Assembly (NCBI GenBank): GCA_965267475.1
Contig: OZ254079.1
Location: 1,116,001 to 1,180,000, forward strand
Source: JBCBKU01 sp965267475
Lineage (GTDB): Bacteria; Pseudomonadota; Alphaproteobacteria; Rhodobacterales; Rhodobacteraceae
Length of the DNA stretch: 64,000 bases
Reading direction: 5' to 3'
Part shown: one piece after another, positions 18,370 through 27,165 of the stretch
Layout: each line of letters begins with the position of its first letter
How positions within the stretch are numbered: position 1 is the stretch's first letter
The notes under the pieces: generated by a model
The model's input: the letters and a program-made list of their open reading frames with translations, nothing else
Databases searched by the model: none
What the model was told of the DNA's origin: nothing
Position numbers and translations under genes: made by a program

Positions 18370-19025
18370 AGCGCGGGCTCGGCCTTCAAGCCTTGCAGGA
18401 AGCTCGCCAGATCGGCGGTATGGTAATGAATGTGGTCTGCCGGCGCGGCCTTGGGGGCAACGTGAATGGTCCGAAGCCCCATGGCATGGGGCTCCACAAG
18501 ATTGCGCGGATCATCCTCGAACATCGCTGATGAACGCTTCGGAATATCTGCCTTGGCAAAAACCGTTTCGAACGCGGCGCGGGTCGGTTTCGCATGGTAT
18601 TCTGCATGTTCCACGCCAAAAACCCCATCGAACAGACCGTCGAGTCCACGGGCCCGGATTACCTCTCCCGCATATGGTGCCGTGCCATTCGTATAGACGA
18701 TTTTGCGTCCGGGAAGACCTTCGATGGCGCTAGCCAAATCCAGGTCAGGCTCCAATATGTCGAACGAAATATCATGCACCCAGGTAAGGTAGGCATCGGG
18801 CGCGACGTTGTGCACGGCCATCAGCCCCGCAAGTGTCGTTCCGTAGTCCCGCCAATAGCTGTCGCGCAGCCGGTTTGCCTCGTCCCGGTCCACGTCCAGT
18901 TCCGCCATCACCCAATCGGTCATCCGGGACTCGATTTGATCAAAGAGGCGCATGTGTGGCGGATACAGCGTGTTATCGAGGTCAAAGACCCAATGCCTGA
19001 TCGCCTTGAATTCGTTTGCCAGCAT
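18366..19025 (-). CDS. HAD-family pyrimidine 5'-nucleotidase-like phosphatase
   Basis: 219 aa. The HAD nucleophile motif is FDLDNTLYPP (Asp15 and Asp17). Motif II is VYTNGT, motif III contains a Lys in HAKPTRAAF, and motif IV is FEDDPRNL. The DNTLYPP form is typical of the Sdt1/pyrimidine 5'-nucleotidase group, which dephosphorylates UMP/CMP or related small phosphates in the cytoplasm. It is the upstream partner of the UbiH gene (4-base overlap) and is divergent from the GntR gene at 19130. Confidence 0.85.
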   Translation of the reverse strand: MLANEFKAIRHWVFDLDNTLYPPHMRLFDQIESRMTDWVMAELDVDRDEANRLRDSYWRDYGTTLAGLMAVHNVAPDAYLTWVHDISFDILEPDLDLASAIEGLPGRKIVYTNGTAPYAGEVIRARGLDGLFDGVFGVEHAEYHAKPTRAAFETVFAKADIPKRSSAMFEDDPRNLVEPHAMGLRTIHVAPKAAPADHIHYHTADLASFLQGLKAEPAL

Positions 19026-19129
19026 GGCTCACCAGTTAGCGCTTCGTGCGGGTCGCGGCAACGGCCCCGCGCTTGCGGGGGCAAATGGGGTACCCTAATG
19101 TCTCGGCTGACCCTTGGATTGGACCCGTC

Positions 19130-19762
19130 ATGACCGAACTTGCGCCAAAAGATGCCTATTCCCTTGTGCTTGGGGCGATCGATGATGGGGATTTCACACC
19201 CGGAGATCGGCTGGTCGAGGCGGATCTGGCCGACCGGTTCGGCATGTCGCGCACGCCAATTCGTGAGGCGTTGCAGCGGTTGGAAACCCAGTCGCTTTTG
19301 GTTCGGGATGGCCGAAGCCTGATCGTGGCCTCGCTCGATCACGGGCAGATGGCCGATCTTTACGTGGTGCGGGGTGAGCTTGAGGGGCTGGCCGCGCGGT
19401 TGGCTGCGCAACACGCGACCGAGGAAGAAGTGCGCGTGATGCGTGCCATGGTCGAGGAAGATCGCGGCTTGATCGGCGATCCTGCCGCGCTAGCCCGTGC
19501 AAACCGACGGTTCCACAACCAGCTCCATCTGGCATCGCACAACCGGTTCCTGATCCAGCAGTTGGATTTGGTTCACAGATCCATGGCGTTGATGGCGACC
19601 ACGTCGCTGGCGGTCGAAGGCAGGGGCGATACGGCGCTGTCCGAGCACAGCCGGATTGTCGAAGCCGTCGCCGCGCGCGACGGGGACGAGGCATACCAAG
19701 CCATCAAGGATCACCTATCGGTGGCCTTTGAAACGCGGCTGCGTCGCGATGCCGGTGGCTAG
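19130..19762 (+). CDS. GntR-family transcriptional regulator (FCD domain)
   Basis: 210 aa. A winged helix N domain (FTPGDRLVEADLADRFGMSRTPIREALQRLE, in segments about 22-52) is followed by an all-helical FCD ligand domain. The FCD domain has the metal-site pattern of Asp and His residues (LYVVRGELEG, NRRFHNQLH, SEHSRIVEA, IKDHL). FadR/FCD regulators sense carboxylic acids. The target is unknown; the adjacent divergent HAD/UbiH pair is one option. ATG 19130 precedes the conserved domain by a short arm; upstream in-frame starts are poorer. Its stop overlaps the GT2 stop in CTAG. Confidence 0.9.
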   Translation: MTELAPKDAYSLVLGAIDDGDFTPGDRLVEADLADRFGMSRTPIREALQRLETQSLLVRDGRSLIVASLDHGQMADLYVVRGELEGLAARLAAQHATEEEVRVMRAMVEEDRGLIGDPAALARANRRFHNQLHLASHNRFLIQQLDLVHRSMALMATTSLAVEGRGDTALSEHSRIVEAVAARDGDEAYQAIKDHLSVAFETRLRRDAGG

Positions 19763-21525
19763 GTCGGGCTGACAGCAGGCTGGCCGAACCCATGTTCGGT
19801 CTTGTCCCAGTAAAACGGTCGCGTCACCAGTTCGAACAGTGCCTTCACCCCCGCGATTGTGGCGAGAACCCCGTAAAGGTGCATGACCGGGACCCACCAG
19901 ATCAATCCGCGGTGGGCCGGTGTCGGCGTTGCCGCGAAGGCCACCAGGAACTGCGTGATCTCGGCCAGAATGAAGATGCCCAATATGGCCAGCAGAGCGC
20001 CTTGCGACAGGACCGCTTGCAATGGATGGGTTATCCCGAATGGGACAAGCCAGAATGACCAGAGAAACGGCGCGAACAGCGTGCTTGAGATCGCGCCAAG
20101 AAACAGCGCCTGCACACCGAGGAACCGCCATGCACCGAGTTGCCGCAACAATAGCCCGGGATTGCGCATCTGCACGGCATAGGTGATCGCATAGCCCTTG
20201 ATCCACCGCGACCGTTGGCGGACCCAAGGCCAGGGGCGGCAATTCGCCTCTTCCCGGGTCGTGGTTTCGATCATCTCAGTGCGATATCCATTGCGGGCCA
20301 GCCTAAGGCCTAGATCGGCATCCTCGGTGACGTTGTGGGCATCCCAACCGCCGATTTTCTCGATGGCCTCACGGCGCAGAAAAAGAGTCGTCCCGCCCAA
20401 AGGGATTGCGAAGCCAAGGCGTACAAGCCCCGGCAGGATCAAACGGAACCACATGGCGTAGTCGATCGCAAAGCACCGAGACAGCCAGTTTTGTCGAGCG
20501 TTGTAGAAGGCCAGTTGGCCTTGCAGGCAGGCGACATCGGGGGGACAAACGGCAAACCGGCGCGTGATTTTGCTGATCTGGTCGGAGTCCGGCCAGTCCT
20601 CGGCGTCATAGATGCCGATGATCTCGCCCCGACAAAAATCCAAGGCATAGTTCATCGCCCGGGGTTTGGTCAGAAGGATTGCACGCGGCACAATGATCAT
20701 CCGCATCCAAGACGGCAGAGCGGCGGCGGCCAGCGCCTGTTGCGTTACGGCGTCGTCCTCTTCCACGATCAGGCAAAGATCAAGCCGGTCTTTCGGATAG
20801 TCGATCTTGCTCAGGCGCTGGATCAGATGCTCGGCGATCTGGCGTTCGTGAAACAAAGGGACCATGACAGAGACGACCGGCAATGATCCGGCATCGGGCA
20901 ATCGGCGGGTGCGAAATTGGCGGCGGGCGTCGCGCCGTTGCCGAAATTGGGCAAGTGCCGCCATGGCGCGCAGCGTGCTGTTCACGACAAGCGTCAGAAC
21001 AGCCCAAGCGGTGAGCGCGACAAACGTCCAAAGCGGGGCCAACATTGCAAATGCTAGCAACCCTGCAAGCGCCGCCACGGTCAGGCGGGGCAAGCGCACT
21101 TCAGCGATGTCACGGCAGCTTTGATGCAAGGGAAGGCGGGTTTCGGCGCGTTTGGCCAGGTGTCGGCGGCGAAGGCGCACCAGGGCATCTTGTAATGCTG
21201 CGGTTGGAACATCGGCCCGAATGACCGCGCCGAAACAGTCTTCAAGTGCAGTGCGCGCGCTTACGAAAGCGTCATCCGTGCTGGCGGCAACAACCGTGAC
21301 CCCCCCACTACTTTGCCATGGGAGCACGCGGGCCGTGAGGCAAGCTTCGGCTCCGAAACGGTCGATCAGCCGGACATCCGGCGCGATGTTCAATGGTTGT
21401 GTGCGGGAAAGCTCCGAAGGGGTGGCGGCAACGGCCCGACCCCAGACCCGATGCCAGGGATAAAGGATAAGCGGGGAAGATCGGACGGGTTCGGCCTGGC
21501 CGAGCCGAATTCGGGCGTGGGTCAT
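19759..21525 (-). CDS. Membrane glycosyltransferase family 2 with an extra N-terminal domain
   Basis: 588 aa. Residues about 44-118 (from PLNIAPDVRLID through GGVTVVAAS) resemble the small GspE/MshE N-terminal domain, which in other proteins can bind cyclic di-GMP; this is an inference from pattern only. Two hydrophobic helices (about 150-182) follow, then a processive-type GT2 catalytic domain with DAED (307-310), TED (400-402) and QRSRW (437-441), and four or more C-terminal membrane helices. The layout is that of cellulose/poly-GlcNAc-like synthases that polymerise and export a glycan, but no accessory export genes lie nearby. It is convergent with the GntR gene. Confidence 0.85.
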   Translation of the reverse strand: MTHARIRLGQAEPVRSSPLILYPWHRVWGRAVAATPSELSRTQPLNIAPDVRLIDRFGAEACLTARVLPWQSSGGVTVVAASTDDAFVSARTALEDCFGAVIRADVPTAALQDALVRLRRRHLAKRAETRLPLHQSCRDIAEVRLPRLTVAALAGLLAFAMLAPLWTFVALTAWAVLTLVVNSTLRAMAALAQFRQRRDARRQFRTRRLPDAGSLPVVSVMVPLFHERQIAEHLIQRLSKIDYPKDRLDLCLIVEEDDAVTQQALAAAALPSWMRMIIVPRAILLTKPRAMNYALDFCRGEIIGIYDAEDWPDSDQISKITRRFAVCPPDVACLQGQLAFYNARQNWLSRCFAIDYAMWFRLILPGLVRLGFAIPLGGTTLFLRREAIEKIGGWDAHNVTEDADLGLRLARNGYRTEMIETTTREEANCRPWPWVRQRSRWIKGYAITYAVQMRNPGLLLRQLGAWRFLGVQALFLGAISSTLFAPFLWSFWLVPFGITHPLQAVLSQGALLAILGIFILAEITQFLVAFAATPTPAHRGLIWWVPVMHLYGVLATIAGVKALFELVTRPFYWDKTEHGFGQPAVSPT

Positions 21526-21601
21526 GCAAACGGTACGGGTTACGAATGTCTTACCGCCGAGAAACTGGGATTCTGGTTAATGTTGGGTTAACCCGCGCCC
21601 A

Positions 21602-22759
21602 TCAAGCCGGTGCGTGTTGCGCCTCGATGGCTGCGACGAAACGCTCGAACAGATAATAGCTGTCCTGCGGACCAGGGCTTGCCTCGGGATGATACTGGAC
21701 CGAAAAGACCGGACGCTCCTGCATGCGGATCCCACAGTTCGATCCGTCGAACAGAGAAATGTGGGTTTCGACCACGCCTTTGGGCAGGGTCTGGCTATCG
21801 ACGGTGAAGCCATGGTTCATCGAGGTGATTTCGACCTTTCCAGTCTCAAGATCCTTGACCGGATGATTGGCGCCGTGATGGCCGTGGTTCATCTTGATGG
21901 TCTCGGCCCCCAACGCCAGGGCAAGCATCTGGTGGCCAAGACAGATCCCGAACACGGGTATTTCGGTCGTCTCAAGCACTTGGCTGATCATCGGCACGGC
22001 GTATTCCCCGGTGGCCGCAGGATCACCAGGCCCGTTGGACAGAAACAGGCCCGCCGGGTTTAGCGCCAGCACGTCTTCAGCGGTTGCAGTGGCCGGAAGG
22101 ACGGTGACATCGCAACCCGCGCTCGCCAGGCACCGAAGAATATTCCGCTTCGCGCCATAATCGATGGCCACAACCTTGTGTCCGGGTCCAGCGCGCTTGC
22201 CGAAACCATCGGGCCAAGCCCAGCGCGTTTCGTCCCACCGATAGGACTGCGCGCATGTCACGTCTTTGGCGAGGTCTTTTCCGACCAGCCCGGGATAGGC
22301 GCGCGCCTTGGCCACAAGGGCTTCAATGTCGAAGTTTCCCTGAGGATCATGCGACAACGCCACATGGGGCGCGCCTTGTTGCCGGATGGCCCGGGTCAGC
22401 CGCCGCGTGTCGACGCCGCCCATAGCCACGCGCCCACGCTTGGCGAGCCATGACGACAGTTCTTCCTGGGCCCGCCAATTTGAAGCCAGCGTCGGATCCC
22501 ATTTGACGATCATGCCCGCCGCAACCGGATCGTTCGACTCGTCGTCATCCGTATTCGTGCCGACATTGCCAACATGGGGGAACGTGAACGTGACGATCTG
22601 ATCCGCATAGGACGGATCGGTCATGATCTCCTGATAGCCGGTCATTGCGGTGTTAAAGCAAAGCTCGGCCACCGCCGTGCCGATCGCCCCAAAGCCCGCC
22701 CCGTAAAATATGGTACCATCGGCCATGGCCAAACATGCGGTCGGGCGGGAATGAGCCAT
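21602..22759 (-). CDS. carA: Carbamoyl-phosphate synthase small (glutaminase) chain
   Basis: 385 aa. It hydrolyses glutamine to supply ammonia to CarB for carbamoyl phosphate, feeding arginine and pyrimidine synthesis. The N domain has LADGTIF-like MADGTIFYG and FNTAMTGYQEIMTDPSY; the class I amidotransferase domain carries Cys273 in FGICLGHQML and His357/Glu359 in VQYHPEAS. ATG 22759 has GAGG six bases upstream; a GTG at 22771 in frame is less likely. carB is not in the window. It is divergent from the YqeY gene over 182 bases, so both promoters should lie there. Confidence 0.97.
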   Translation of the reverse strand: MAHSRPTACLAMADGTIFYGAGFGAIGTAVAELCFNTAMTGYQEIMTDPSYADQIVTFTFPHVGNVGTNTDDDESNDPVAAGMIVKWDPTLASNWRAQEELSSWLAKRGRVAMGGVDTRRLTRAIRQQGAPHVALSHDPQGNFDIEALVAKARAYPGLVGKDLAKDVTCAQSYRWDETRWAWPDGFGKRAGPGHKVVAIDYGAKRNILRCLASAGCDVTVLPATATAEDVLALNPAGLFLSNGPGDPAATGEYAVPMISQVLETTEIPVFGICLGHQMLALALGAETIKMNHGHHGANHPVKDLETGKVEITSMNHGFTVDSQTLPKGVVETHISLFDGSNCGIRMQERPVFSVQYHPEASPGPQDSYYLFERFVAAIEAQHAPA

Positions 22760-22941
22760 CGGGCACCTCACGGGGTTCAGAAATCCGGCGGACCGTATTT
22801 GGACCGTGGCACAGCGTCAACCCGTTGTGGAAAAATTGGAAGATCGTTATTTATCAATAGCTTGCAATGTCACCTAATCCTTGTCAGGGCCGCATGCAGT
22901 GATTATGTTCCCAATCCGGTTGATCTGGGACGAGACAATCT

Positions 22942-23400
22942 ATGACCATGCGAGCCCGCGTCGGAGACGCGCTTAAAACGGCGATGAAAGCCCGTGATAC
23001 GGACCGTCTTTCAACGCTTCGGTTGATCAATGCAGCCATTAAAGACAGGGATATCGCCATGCGTGGCACCGGCGGCGATGGCGGCGTCGGGGATCCCGAT
23101 GTCCTGCAAATCCTTGGGAAGATGGTGAAACAGCGCCACGAAAGCGCGCGCGCCTATGAAGAGGGCGGACGGCTTGAACTTGCCGAGAAAGAGCGTGCCG
23201 AGGTTCGTGTGATTGAGGAATTTCTCCCAAAAGCGCTGTCCGATGATGAAATTGCCAAGGCGATCGAAAACGCCGTCGAAGCCACTGGTGCCGACAGCAT
23301 TCGGGACATGGGCAAGGTCATGGGCGCTTTGAAGCAAAAATATACCGGGCGCGTGGATTTCGGGAAAGTTGGGCCGCTCGTGAAGGCCAAACTGGCCTAA
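22942..23400 (+). CDS. GatB/YqeY domain-containing protein
   Basis: 152 aa, the whole-length YqeY family form. It starts with RARVGDALKTAMKARD and RLSTLRLINAAIKDRDI, then EFLPKALSDDEI and DMGKVMGALKQKYTGRVDFGKV. The fold is related to the tRNA-binding tail of GatB, but the free-standing protein's role is not established. It is commonly found near carA and dnaG/rpoD in alphaproteobacteria. ATG 22942 is used; ATG 22948 is an alternative. Confidence 0.9.
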   Translation: MTMRARVGDALKTAMKARDTDRLSTLRLINAAIKDRDIAMRGTGGDGGVGDPDVLQILGKMVKQRHESARAYEEGGRLELAEKERAEVRVIEEFLPKALSDDEIAKAIENAVEATGADSIRDMGKVMGALKQKYTGRVDFGKVGPLVKAKLA

Positions 23401-23416
23401 TTTCCTTGGGCGGCCG

Positions 23417-23908
23417 TCACCGTCGGGCCAGGGCGACCTGCAATTCACCGTAAAGCGACATCCGTTCTTCGGGGCTGAGAAATGCCCCGAGTTCGACCTC
23501 GCGACCGCCGCCCTTCAATGTCAGGTATTTCTCAACCGGGCCGCCGTCTTCGTGCAGATGGACGCTGACCCAGTACCGGTTCGCCGCCCAGACCTTGTCG
23601 GGGCGCCCTGGCTGGTGCCGGGTCAGTGTGATGGCGTCCGGGCCAAGGGTCAGGCGCTCCAAAAGCGTTGCCGCACGTTTCTGGCGAGCGATCGCGAACC
23701 ACAGCCCCCAAATTGCCAGCGCAAAGAAAAACAACAGAAACCAGAGGATCGGGGATCCAAGCACCACCAGAAGCGGCATAGACATCAGTCCAAGCGTGGC
23801 AGCCATGAAGCCAACAAACTGGCCTTGGGTCATCGATTGATACGGCCAGGCGTCCAGTTCTTCATGGGCCTGGTCGTCGGTCTTGGCACGGGTCCAGCGA
23901 TAGGGCAT
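23417..23908 (-). CDS. DUF2244 membrane protein
   Basis: 163 aa. Two adjacent transmembrane helices (about 32-76, containing PLLVVLGSPILWFLLFFFALAI split by a short turn) are followed by a soluble domain with RLTLGPDAITLTRHQPG and RYWVSVHLHEDGGPV. This is the DUF2244 pattern, a family often seen near cytochrome oxidase genes in alphaproteobacteria; ctaD lies only 0.6 kb away here. Function is unknown. ATG 23908 starts the conserved MPYRW segment; longer in-frame starts run antisense into the VOC gene leader. Confidence 0.78.
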   Translation of the reverse strand: MPYRWTRAKTDDQAHEELDAWPYQSMTQGQFVGFMAATLGLMSMPLLVVLGSPILWFLLFFFALAIWGLWFAIARQKRAATLLERLTLGPDAITLTRHQPGRPDKVWAANRYWVSVHLHEDGGPVEKYLTLKGGGREVELGAFLSPEERMSLYGELQVALARR

Positions 23909-24036
23909 CGAATTCCGGGATATTCGTTGGCTTTTATTCGAGTATAGTTGCGTGTGCCCCGGTGGAAAGCGCCTGTGGCTTTTCCAGGGCCCGCAATTCT
24001 TGCGGTGCATCCTTGGGCCAAACAAAGGTTAATAGT

Positions 24037-24417
24037 ATGCGAGTTTCAGTAACGATTGATGTGCCATCGCTCGAACAGGGTGTGGCTTTTTACGGTTCCG
24101 CCTTCGGCTTTGCCGAGCAGTCGCGGCCCTTTCCAACCTATGCAGTCCTTTCGAAGGACGATGCGCAGATCGCCTTGATGGAGAAGCCTGCAGGGTCGTC
24201 TCCTGCCCCGGGAACCGCGGACGTGCGCCGCTATGACAGGCACTGGACGCCCGTCCATATCGACTTCCACGTCGAGGATTTCGAAGAAACGCTTAAGCGC
24301 GCCATGGCGGCCGGTGCCAGCGTCGAAGAAGCGTTTGAGGGTGGTGAACATGCCCCGGCTGCGTTCTGCGCGGACCCCTTTGGCAATGGGTTTTGCGTGA
24401 TTGGCCCATCGCGCTGA
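24037..24417 (+). CDS. VOC (glyoxalase/bleomycin-resistance) family protein
   Basis: 126 aa with the two beta-alpha-beta-beta-beta repeats of vicinal oxygen chelate proteins: VTIDVPSLEQGVAFYGSAFGF at the start (in part) and VHIDFHVEDFEETLKRAMAAGA in the second half, ending FADPFGN-like CADPFGNGFCVIG. Members bind a metal and act as isomerases, dioxygenases or antibiotic-binding proteins. The substrate is not predictable. ATG 24037 is preceded by AAAGG. A strong hairpin terminator follows 22 bases after the stop. Confidence 0.87.
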   Translation: MRVSVTIDVPSLEQGVAFYGSAFGFAEQSRPFPTYAVLSKDDAQIALMEKPAGSSPAPGTADVRRYDRHWTPVHIDFHVEDFEETLKRAMAAGASVEEAFEGGEHAPAAFCADPFGNGFCVIGPSR

Positions 24418-24439
24418 TCTGGCCGGGACCGACCACGAA

Positions 24440-24466
24440 AAAGCCCCGAGCATCGCTCGGGGCTTT
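24440..24466. terminator. Bidirectional rho-independent terminator between VOC gene and ctaD
   Basis: AAAGCCCCGAGC pairs perfectly with GCTCGGGGCTTT around a three-base ATC loop. T-rich sequence (TTTGTCTTTCTT) follows on the plus strand, and the opposite strand reads GGCTTTTT. It lies between two convergent genes and can end both transcripts. Confidence 0.9.
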
Positions 24467-24493
24467 GTCTTTCTTACTCACCTTGCGGCAGGT

Positions 24494-26164
24494 TTAGTGC
24501 GCGTGGCCCTTGTCCCAGTCGGACTGCTTCGGCAACTGCTCGAACGTGTGTTCGGGCGGTGGCGTTGGAAGCGTCCACTCCAGGGTGTCGGCGTGCTCGT
24601 TCCAATAGTTGTTCTCGGTCACCTTGGCGCCGTAGCGGAGCGTGTAGAAGATCACTCCGATGAAGAACAGGAAGGACGCGAAGGCCAGGAATGCGCCAAT
24701 CGACGAGACCCAGTTCCAATAGGCGAAGGCCTCAGGATAGTCGATATACCGGCGTGGCATGCCTTGGCGGCCTAGGAAGTGCTGCGGGAAGAACGTGATG
24801 TTCGAGCCGATGAACATCGTCCAGAAATGCAGCTTGCCTGCCCATTCCGGGTATTGGCGCCCTGACATCTTCCCGATCCAGTAATAGACCCCTGCGAAGA
24901 TGCAGAAGACCGCGCCCAGCGACATAACATAGTGGAAGTGCGCCACCACGTAGTAGGTGTCGTGATAGTATCGGTCGACGCCGGCCTGGCTAAGAACGAT
25001 GCCTGTAACACCGCCAACGGTGAACAGGAACAGGAAGCCGAAGGCCCAGAGCATTGGTGTTTTGAACTCAACCGAGCCGCCCCACATCGTTGCGATCCAC
25101 GAGAAGATTTTCACGCCCGTGGGGACCGCAATGACCATTGTCGCCAGCATAAAGTACGTCTGCTGCGTCAGTGTCATCCCGACCGTGTACATGTGGTGCG
25201 CCCAGACGACGAAACCAAGCGCGCCAATGGCGATCAACGCCCAGACCATCGGCAGATAGCCGAAGATCGGTTTCCGGCTGAACGTGGCAATCACATGGCT
25301 GATGATGCCAAAGCCAGGCAGCACGATGATGTACACTTCGGGATGTCCGAAGAACCACAGGATGTGCTGATATAAGACAGGGTCGCCACCAAGGGCCGGA
25401 TCGAAGAAGCCGAACCCGAAGTTGCGATCCATCAGAAGCATGGTGATTGCGCCAGCCAGCACCGGCAGGGCCAGAAGGATCAGCCAGGCCGTCACGAAAA
25501 TCGACCAGGCAAACAGCGGCACTTTGAACAGTGTCATGCCCGGTGCGCGCATGTTCAGGAAGGTCGTGATCATGTTGATCGCGCCAAGGATCGAAGATGC
25601 GCCTGACAAGTGGACCGCGAAGATCGCAAGGTCCATCGACCAGCCTTGTTCATTCGTGGAAAGCGGCGGGTACAGGACCCATCCGACGCCCGAGCCCGAC
25701 TGGCCATTGCCGCCCGGCGACAGGATCGAAGCCACCGCCAGGGACGTACCAGCCACGTAAAGCCAGAACGACAGGTTGTTCATCCGCGGGAAGGCCATAT
25801 CCGGCGCACCGATCTGCAACGGCATGAAATAGTTGCCAAATCCGCCGAATAGGGCCGGGATGACCACGAAGAACATCATCAGAATGCCGTGACCCGTGAT
25901 CAGCACATTCCAGAGATGCCCGTTGGGCGTAGCGCAGTCGCCGTTTGCGACGAAACGCGCGCCCTCTTCGCACATGAACTGCACACCGGGGTTCATCAGT
26001 TCCATCCGCATGTAAACCGTGAAGGCCACAGCGATGAAGCCGACCAGCGCCGACGTGAAGATATAGAGAATTCCGATGTCTTTGTGGTTGGTCGACATGA
26101 ACCAGCGGGTGAAGAACCCGCGTTCGTCGTGCGCGTCGTCGTGATGAACCGTCGCGTCGGCCAT
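24494..26164 (-). CDS. ctaD: Cytochrome c oxidase subunit I (aa3-type)
   Basis: 556 aa with twelve membrane helices. It is the heme-copper subunit that reduces oxygen and pumps protons in the inner membrane. Ligand motifs are visible: GHGILMMFF (heme a His), WFFGHPEVYIIVLPGFG (CuB His with the cross-linked Tyr), AHHMYTVG (two CuB His) and VVAHFHYVM (heme a and a3 His). The D-channel GGFGNYFMPL with Asn and the acidic GAPDMAFPRMNN are present. ATG 26164 has GGGAG six bases upstream and gives the normal N terminus MADATVHHDD. Subunits II and III are not in the window, so ctaD is separate here. Confidence 0.97.
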   Translation of the reverse strand: MADATVHHDDAHDERGFFTRWFMSTNHKDIGILYIFTSALVGFIAVAFTVYMRMELMNPGVQFMCEEGARFVANGDCATPNGHLWNVLITGHGILMMFFVVIPALFGGFGNYFMPLQIGAPDMAFPRMNNLSFWLYVAGTSLAVASILSPGGNGQSGSGVGWVLYPPLSTNEQGWSMDLAIFAVHLSGASSILGAINMITTFLNMRAPGMTLFKVPLFAWSIFVTAWLILLALPVLAGAITMLLMDRNFGFGFFDPALGGDPVLYQHILWFFGHPEVYIIVLPGFGIISHVIATFSRKPIFGYLPMVWALIAIGALGFVVWAHHMYTVGMTLTQQTYFMLATMVIAVPTGVKIFSWIATMWGGSVEFKTPMLWAFGFLFLFTVGGVTGIVLSQAGVDRYYHDTYYVVAHFHYVMSLGAVFCIFAGVYYWIGKMSGRQYPEWAGKLHFWTMFIGSNITFFPQHFLGRQGMPRRYIDYPEAFAYWNWVSSIGAFLAFASFLFFIGVIFYTLRYGAKVTENNYWNEHADTLEWTLPTPPPEHTFEQLPKQSDWDKGHAH

Positions 26165-26323
26165 GAGCATCTCCCAGTACCGTCGGGCGCGCCATAGCGC
26201 CCGGTCAGCGCTCGTTTTAGTTTGGGTCTGATCGCCCGGCAACCATGGTTTGTGGCTTTCGAGAGATTTTTTCCGCAACGGAACGCCGAGAGTGGGACAA
26301 ATTTCTTGCTCTTTATCTGGATG

Positions 26324-26353
26324 TTGACATTCATGTAAGTGGTGACTTACATG
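26324..26353 (+). promoter_or_regulatory. Promoter and palindromic operator of the ArsR gene
   Basis: A perfect 9-bp inverted repeat, CATGTAAGT-GGTG-ACTTACATG, spans 26332-26353 and ends on the first possible ArsR start codon. A perfect -35 box TTGACA sits at 26324-26329, and 17 bases later TTACAT (26347-26352) could be a weak -10. A further half-site ATGACTTACG follows at 26360. If this promoter is used, transcription starts about 26359, so the transcript would be nearly leaderless at ATG 26360. ArsR-type repressors typically bind such palindromes over their own promoter. Confidence 0.65.
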
Positions 26354-26674
26354 TTAGCCATGACTTACGCGAATATCTTTGCGGCTCTGGCCGATCCGAC
26401 TCGGCGCGAAGTGTTCGAAGGCCTTTGGTCTGGCCCGCAATCCGTGTCGGACCTTGCGACACGCGTACCTGTCAGCCGTCCTGCGGTTTCCCAGCACCTC
26501 AAAGTACTTGAAAGCGCGGGGCTTGTGCAGGCCAGCCAGAAAGGCAGTCACAGAATTTACACCGTGCGGGCCGAAGGGCTGGATGCGCTTCGCGGCTATC
26601 TTGACCGGTTCTGGACCGAAGCCCTGTCGGCCTTCGCCGACGAGATTGCTCTGCGCAAAGGACCGGTTCAATGA
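26351..26674 (+). CDS. ArsR-family transcriptional regulator
   Basis: 107 aa from ATG 26351 (104 aa from ATG 26360). The winged helix is clear: FAALADPTRREVFEGL, then DLATRVPVSRPAVSQHLKVL (recognition helix) and ESAGLVQASQKGSHRIYTV (wing). No metal-sensing Cys cluster is present, and the protein is followed by an AHSA1/SRPBCC gene, so it belongs to the ArsR–AHSA1 pairs rather than the arsenic sensors. The ATGA at 26671-26674 couples it to the next gene. The palindrome over its promoter suggests autorepression. The exact start depends on the promoter actually used. Confidence 0.9.
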   Translation: MLAMTYANIFAALADPTRREVFEGLWSGPQSVSDLATRVPVSRPAVSQHLKVLESAGLVQASQKGSHRIYTVRAEGLDALRGYLDRFWTEALSAFADEIALRKGPVQ

Positions 26675-27165
26675 CCCTAGCGCCCTTAACGAAAGTGATT
26701 GAAGTCCCCTGCGACCCGGATTTCGCCTTTACTGTGTTCTTGGAGCAGATGGAAAGCTGGTGGCCCCTTTCGCGCTTCACCACATCCGCGATGGCGGGCA
26801 GCCCCGCGCAAGGTATTCGCGTGGACCCACGCGTAGGGGGCGAGATCGTCGAGATAGGGCCCGATGGCGCGGAAACGCTTTGGGGCACAATCGAAACCTA
26901 TGATCCGCCGGACCGTTTGGGCCTGCGGTTCCATATTCCGCAGCCAGACGAAATTGTGACGCGGCGCAGTCTGGTCGAGCTTTCGTTCGAAGACACAGAT
27001 ACCGGGACGCGTGTCACGCTGACCCAGTCTGACTGGGAAGCATTCGGAAAACGCGCCCGCGACATGCAAGGCGGCTATGGCAGCGGCTGGGTTCTGATTT
27101 TTGAAGAGGCGTTTGCCCGCGCATGCGGAGCGGCCCAAACCCCTAACGGAAGGACAGGGACATGA
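26671..27165 (+). CDS. SRPBCC (AHSA1-type) ligand-binding protein
   Basis: 164 aa. It shows the Bet v1-like START fold seen in AHSA1 proteins: EVPCDPDFAFTVFLEQMESWWPL at the start (in part), RVGGEIVEIGPDGAETLWGTI, PPDRLGLRF, then VELSFEDTDTGTRVTLTQS and a long C-terminal helix with SGWVLIFEEAF. Such proteins bind hydrophobic ligands, and the gene pair with ArsR is widespread. It overlaps ArsR by four bases and the YCII gene by four bases, giving a three-gene coupled operon. The ligand is unknown. Confidence 0.87.
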   Translation: MTLAPLTKVIEVPCDPDFAFTVFLEQMESWWPLSRFTTSAMAGSPAQGIRVDPRVGGEIVEIGPDGAETLWGTIETYDPPDRLGLRFHIPQPDEIVTRRSLVELSFEDTDTGTRVTLTQSDWEAFGKRARDMQGGYGSGWVLIFEEAFARACGAAQTPNGRTGT

